NCBI GenBank assembly: GCA_015709205.1
Contig: JACCQO010000018.1
Span: forward strand, 1 to 64,000
Length of the DNA: 64,000 bases
Direction: 5' to 3'
Source of the DNA: Desulfovibrionaceae bacterium
GTDB taxonomy: Bacteria > Desulfobacterota > Desulfovibrionia > Desulfovibrionales > Desulfovibrionaceae
The notes under the pieces are model-generated. The model did not search any database and was not told the DNA's origin. It worked only from the letters and a program-made list of their open reading frames with translations. A program made the translations under genes and the position numbers. Position 1 is the stretch's first letter, and each line of letters begins with the position of its first letter. Shown here in pieces: positions 61,599 through 64,000 of this stretch.

Positions 61599-61619
61599 GC
61601 AACCTGCTATAGAGGTTGC
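61599..61619 (+). promoter_or_regulatory. Inverted repeat over the presumed -10 box of the sensor kinase gene
   Basis: GCAACCT and AGGTTGC form a perfect 7-bp inverted repeat around GCTATAG, which includes a TATAGA -10-like box 34 bp before the kinase ATG. No good -35 box is seen, so an activator or self-regulation is possible. Confidence 0.4.
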
Positions 61620-61646
61620 ACAATAACCTTCAATTTCCGCGGTGCC

Positions 61647-64000
61647 ATGAGCCAGAGCACGGACAACGGCGGCCCCCCGGTGGGCGGCGATTCCGGCGTC
61701 CCCTTCACGCTGGAACGGGCGGATGCGCCCGTGGGCGTGTTCGCCGCGCACCTGGACGGCACGCTGCTCTACGTGAATCCCTGGCTGGCCCGGCACACGG
61801 GTTTTCCCTCTCCCACCGAGGCCATAGAGGCCATCAACCGCGATCCGGCGCGCTATTTCGCAGACCCGGACCGCCTCCCCGATCTCACCGAACAGCTTGC
61901 GCGCGAGGGCGAGGCCACGGACTTCGAGCTGCCCTTCCTGCGGCCGGACGGCGAACGCCTCTGGCTGTCGCTGCACTGCCGCCTGGTGGACGACGAGGAG
62001 GGCTACCGCATCGAGGGGTTCGCCACGGACATCGGCAAGCGCAAGCTGTCCGAGGAGGCCCTGTGCCGCAACGAGGAGCGCTATCGCGCCATCGTCGAGG
62101 ATCAGACCGAATTCATCTGCCGCTACGCGCCCGACGGCACCCTGAGTTTCGTCAACGAAGCCTATGCGCGGTATTTCGGCCGCAGCCGTGACGAACTGAT
62201 CGATTCGCGCTTTTCTCCGCACATTCCGGCCGAGGACCAGCCCGCGGTGCAGCGGCTCGTGGAGACCCTGTGCCCGCGCTCGCCCGTGGTCAGCATGGAG
62301 CACCGTGTGCTCATGCCCTTCGGCGGGATACGCTGGAACCTGTGGACCCTGCGGGCCATCTATACGCCCGGCGGCGCGCTGGTGGAGTACCAGGCCGTGG
62401 GCCGCGACGTGACGGAACAGAAGCTCACGGTGCAGGCCCTGCGCAAGAGCGAGGAGCGCTTCCGCCTGCTGGCCGAGAACATGAGCGAACTGGTCTGCCT
62501 GATGCCGCCGGACGCCGAGCGGCTGCTGTACGTAAGCCCGTCGTGCTACCGGCTGCTGGGCTACGCCCCCGAGGAGATGGCCGGGCTCTCCCTGTTCCGC
62601 TTTCTGCACCCGGAGGACGGGGCGGCGTTCCGCGCCAGCCTGGAACGCGGCGTGCTCTCCGGGCGGGGGGCGCTGCAGAGCGTGGTGCGCGTGCGGCGGC
62701 GCGAGAGCGAGTATCTGTGGCTGGAGATCTACGTCTCCGCGGTGCGCGACGGCCAGGGCGAAGTCACGGGGCTGGTGGCCTCGGCGCGCGACGTGACCGA
62801 ACGCAAGGCCGCCGAGCTGGCCCTGAGCGCGGCCGAGGAGCAGTACCGGAGCCTGTTCGAGAACTCCATCCAGGGCATTTTCCGCACCTCGCCCAAGGGG
62901 AGGCTCCTGGTGGCCAATCCGGCCCTGGCGCGCATCTTCGGATTCGATTCGCCCGAGGAAATGACCGCGCACTACCACGACGTGGGGTTGCAGATGTACG
63001 TGGATCCCCAGCGCAACCGGGATTTCCGCCACGCCCTGCTGGAGGAGGGCGAGGTGGCGCACTACGAGTCCCAGGTCTACCGCAAGGACGGGGCCATCAT
63101 CTGGATTTCGGAGAACGCGCGCGGCGTCTACGACGCGGACGGCAACCTCGCCTACTACGAGGGCGCGCTCATGGACATCACCGAACGCAAGCGGTTCGAG
63201 AAGGAGCTCGCGGCCCTGAACTCGCACCTGGAGAACCTGGTGGAGGAACGCACGCGCGGGCTGCTGCAGAAGGCCGCCGAGCTGGAGGAGGCCAACCGCC
63301 GCCTCACCGAGCTGGACGAGATGAAATCCACCCTGCTCTCCTCCGTGTCCCACGAACTGCGCACGCCGCTGACCTCCATCCGCGGCTTCGCCAAGCTGGT
63401 GGACCGCGACTTCATGCGCCGCTTCGCCCCCCTGGCCGAGGGCGATCCCCTTCTGGCCAAGAAATCCGAGGACATGCGCTCGAACCTGCGGATCATCGAG
63501 GAACAGAGCAGGCGGCTGACCGAGCTGATCAATTCCTTCCTGGAACTCTCGGCCATCGAATCCGGGAGCATGGAATGGCAGGACGGCACCCTGTCGCTGC
63601 CCGACGTCGTGGCCCAGGCCGTGGACGCGGCACAGATCCTCTTCCAGCGCCGCCCGCGCCTGACCCTGACCGTGGACGTGGCCGAACCGCTGCCCGAGGT
63701 GCGCGGCGACGCCAAGCGCATCGTCCAGGTGCTCGTGAACCTGCTGGACAACGCCGTGAAGTTCACCCGCCAGGGCAACGTGACCCTGCGCGCGCGGGCC
63801 CTGAAATCCCTGGTGCGCCTGGAGGTCGCGGACACGGGACCGGGCATCGCGCCCGCCGAACTCACCTGCATCTTCGACACCTTCCAACAGGGCGGCGGGC
63901 GCAACGACACGCTCAGCGACAAACCCGCCGGCACCGGCCTCGGACTGGCCATCTGCCGCCGCATCATCGAACGCCACAACGGCCGCATCTGGGCCGAATC
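61647..64000 (+). CDS. Multi-PAS sensor histidine kinase, 3' end cut by window
   Basis: Runs off the window after 784 codons. No signal peptide or TM segment is visible, so it is cytosolic. About four PAS domains in series (approximately 20-130, 145-265, 275-395, 400-515), each ending in a PAC-like D(I/V)TE(R/Q)K. A coiled coil (about 520-560) leads to the kinase core with H-box SSVSHELRTPLTS, N-box NLLDNAVKFT, G1 DTGPGIAP and G2 GTGLGLAICRRI. Only the last G-box residues are missing. The start at 61647 has a poor ribosome binding site. The CheY-like protein at 41.5 kb could be a partner, which is speculation. Confidence 0.92.
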   Translation, partial: MSQSTDNGGPPVGGDSGVPFTLERADAPVGVFAAHLDGTLLYVNPWLARHTGFPSPTEAIEAINRDPARYFADPDRLPDLTEQLAREGEATDFELPFLRPDGERLWLSLHCRLVDDEEGYRIEGFATDIGKRKLSEEALCRNEERYRAIVEDQTEFICRYAPDGTLSFVNEAYARYFGRSRDELIDSRFSPHIPAEDQPAVQRLVETLCPRSPVVSMEHRVLMPFGGIRWNLWTLRAIYTPGGALVEYQAVGRDVTEQKLTVQALRKSEERFRLLAENMSELVCLMPPDAERLLYVSPSCYRLLGYAPEEMAGLSLFRFLHPEDGAAFRASLERGVLSGRGALQSVVRVRRRESEYLWLEIYVSAVRDGQGEVTGLVASARDVTERKAAELALSAAEEQYRSLFENSIQGIFRTSPKGRLLVANPALARIFGFDSPEEMTAHYHDVGLQMYVDPQRNRDFRHALLEEGEVAHYESQVYRKDGAIIWISENARGVYDADGNLAYYEGALMDITERKRFEKELAALNSHLENLVEERTRGLLQKAAELEEANRRLTELDEMKSTLLSSVSHELRTPLTSIRGFAKLVDRDFMRRFAPLAEGDPLLAKKSEDMRSNLRIIEEQSRRLTELINSFLELSAIESGSMEWQDGTLSLPDVVAQAVDAAQILFQRRPRLTLTVDVAEPLPEVRGDAKRIVQVLVNLLDNAVKFTRQGNVTLRARALKSLVRLEVADTGPGIAPAELTCIFDTFQQGGGRNDTLSDKPAGTGLGLAICRRIIERHNGRIWAE

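Overview
The window reads as a chromosomal segment of a high-GC sulfate-reducing bacterium of the Desulfovibrio type (Desulfobacterota, Desulfovibrionaceae). The clearest marker is dsrC, with both C-terminal redox cysteines, driven by strong promoter-like sequences. The gene families (TPR-YcaO protein, class I adenylate cyclase, single-cluster ferredoxin, LPS-type glycosyltransferases, split glycine decarboxylase) fit a Gram-negative anaerobe. No phage, transposase, CRISPR array or rRNA operon was seen. About 49 protein genes and three tRNA genes are supported.

Left part (1-19.8 kb, almost all on the minus strand). A FadL-type porin is followed by priA, galU, glmM, a YbbR/CdaR protein, cdaA, folP and ftsH, then an arginine operon argF-argG-argH, then phoH-pgpH-ybeY. 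cdaA-ybbR-glmM is the c-di-AMP and cell-wall gene order known from Firmicutes. The PgpH-type HD protein encoded 8 kb away is a candidate c-di-AMP phosphodiesterase, so synthesis and breakdown may both be encoded here.

Middle part (20-35 kb). A half-size Gdt1-type transporter, an RqcH/NFACT protein and a DksA-type regulator precede a tRNA-Gly/Cys/Gly cluster. Next come a methyltransferase and a YcaO-TPR protein with overlapping genes, and dsrC. Convergent to dsrC is a large membrane-anchored protein with TPR-like helices and a perfect retroviral-type CCHC zinc knuckle. Two glycosyltransferases, a 39-residue membrane protein missed by ordinary ORF calling, a BON lipoprotein, an HD-GYP protein and an aminotransferase follow.

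Right part (35-64 kb). A 76-residue protein and a 1,320-residue fusion of helical domain, pentapeptide-repeat domain and class I adenylate cyclase lead the region. Then come an HD phosphohydrolase, a CheY-like regulator, the glycine cleavage set gcvH-gcvPA-gcvPB-lpdA (gcvT absent), a VWA-OmpA periplasmic protein, a ferredoxin, an MFS transporter, a PilZ protein and a radical SAM/DUF2344 protein. An M15 plus Csd4-like (M99) peptidoglycan peptidase pair, a STAS protein, an M16 peptidase and a truncated PAS-histidine kinase complete it.

Non-coding structure stands out. Three intergenic elements share a strong hairpin flanked by pyrimidine-rich tracts; one has a perfect 30-bp stem. A terminator-like hairpin lies inside the start of folP. 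A six-copy 13-bp array sits upstream of the argF promoter, and priA and the radical SAM gene carry in-frame tandem repeats. Most other intergenic ends carry ordinary intrinsic terminators.
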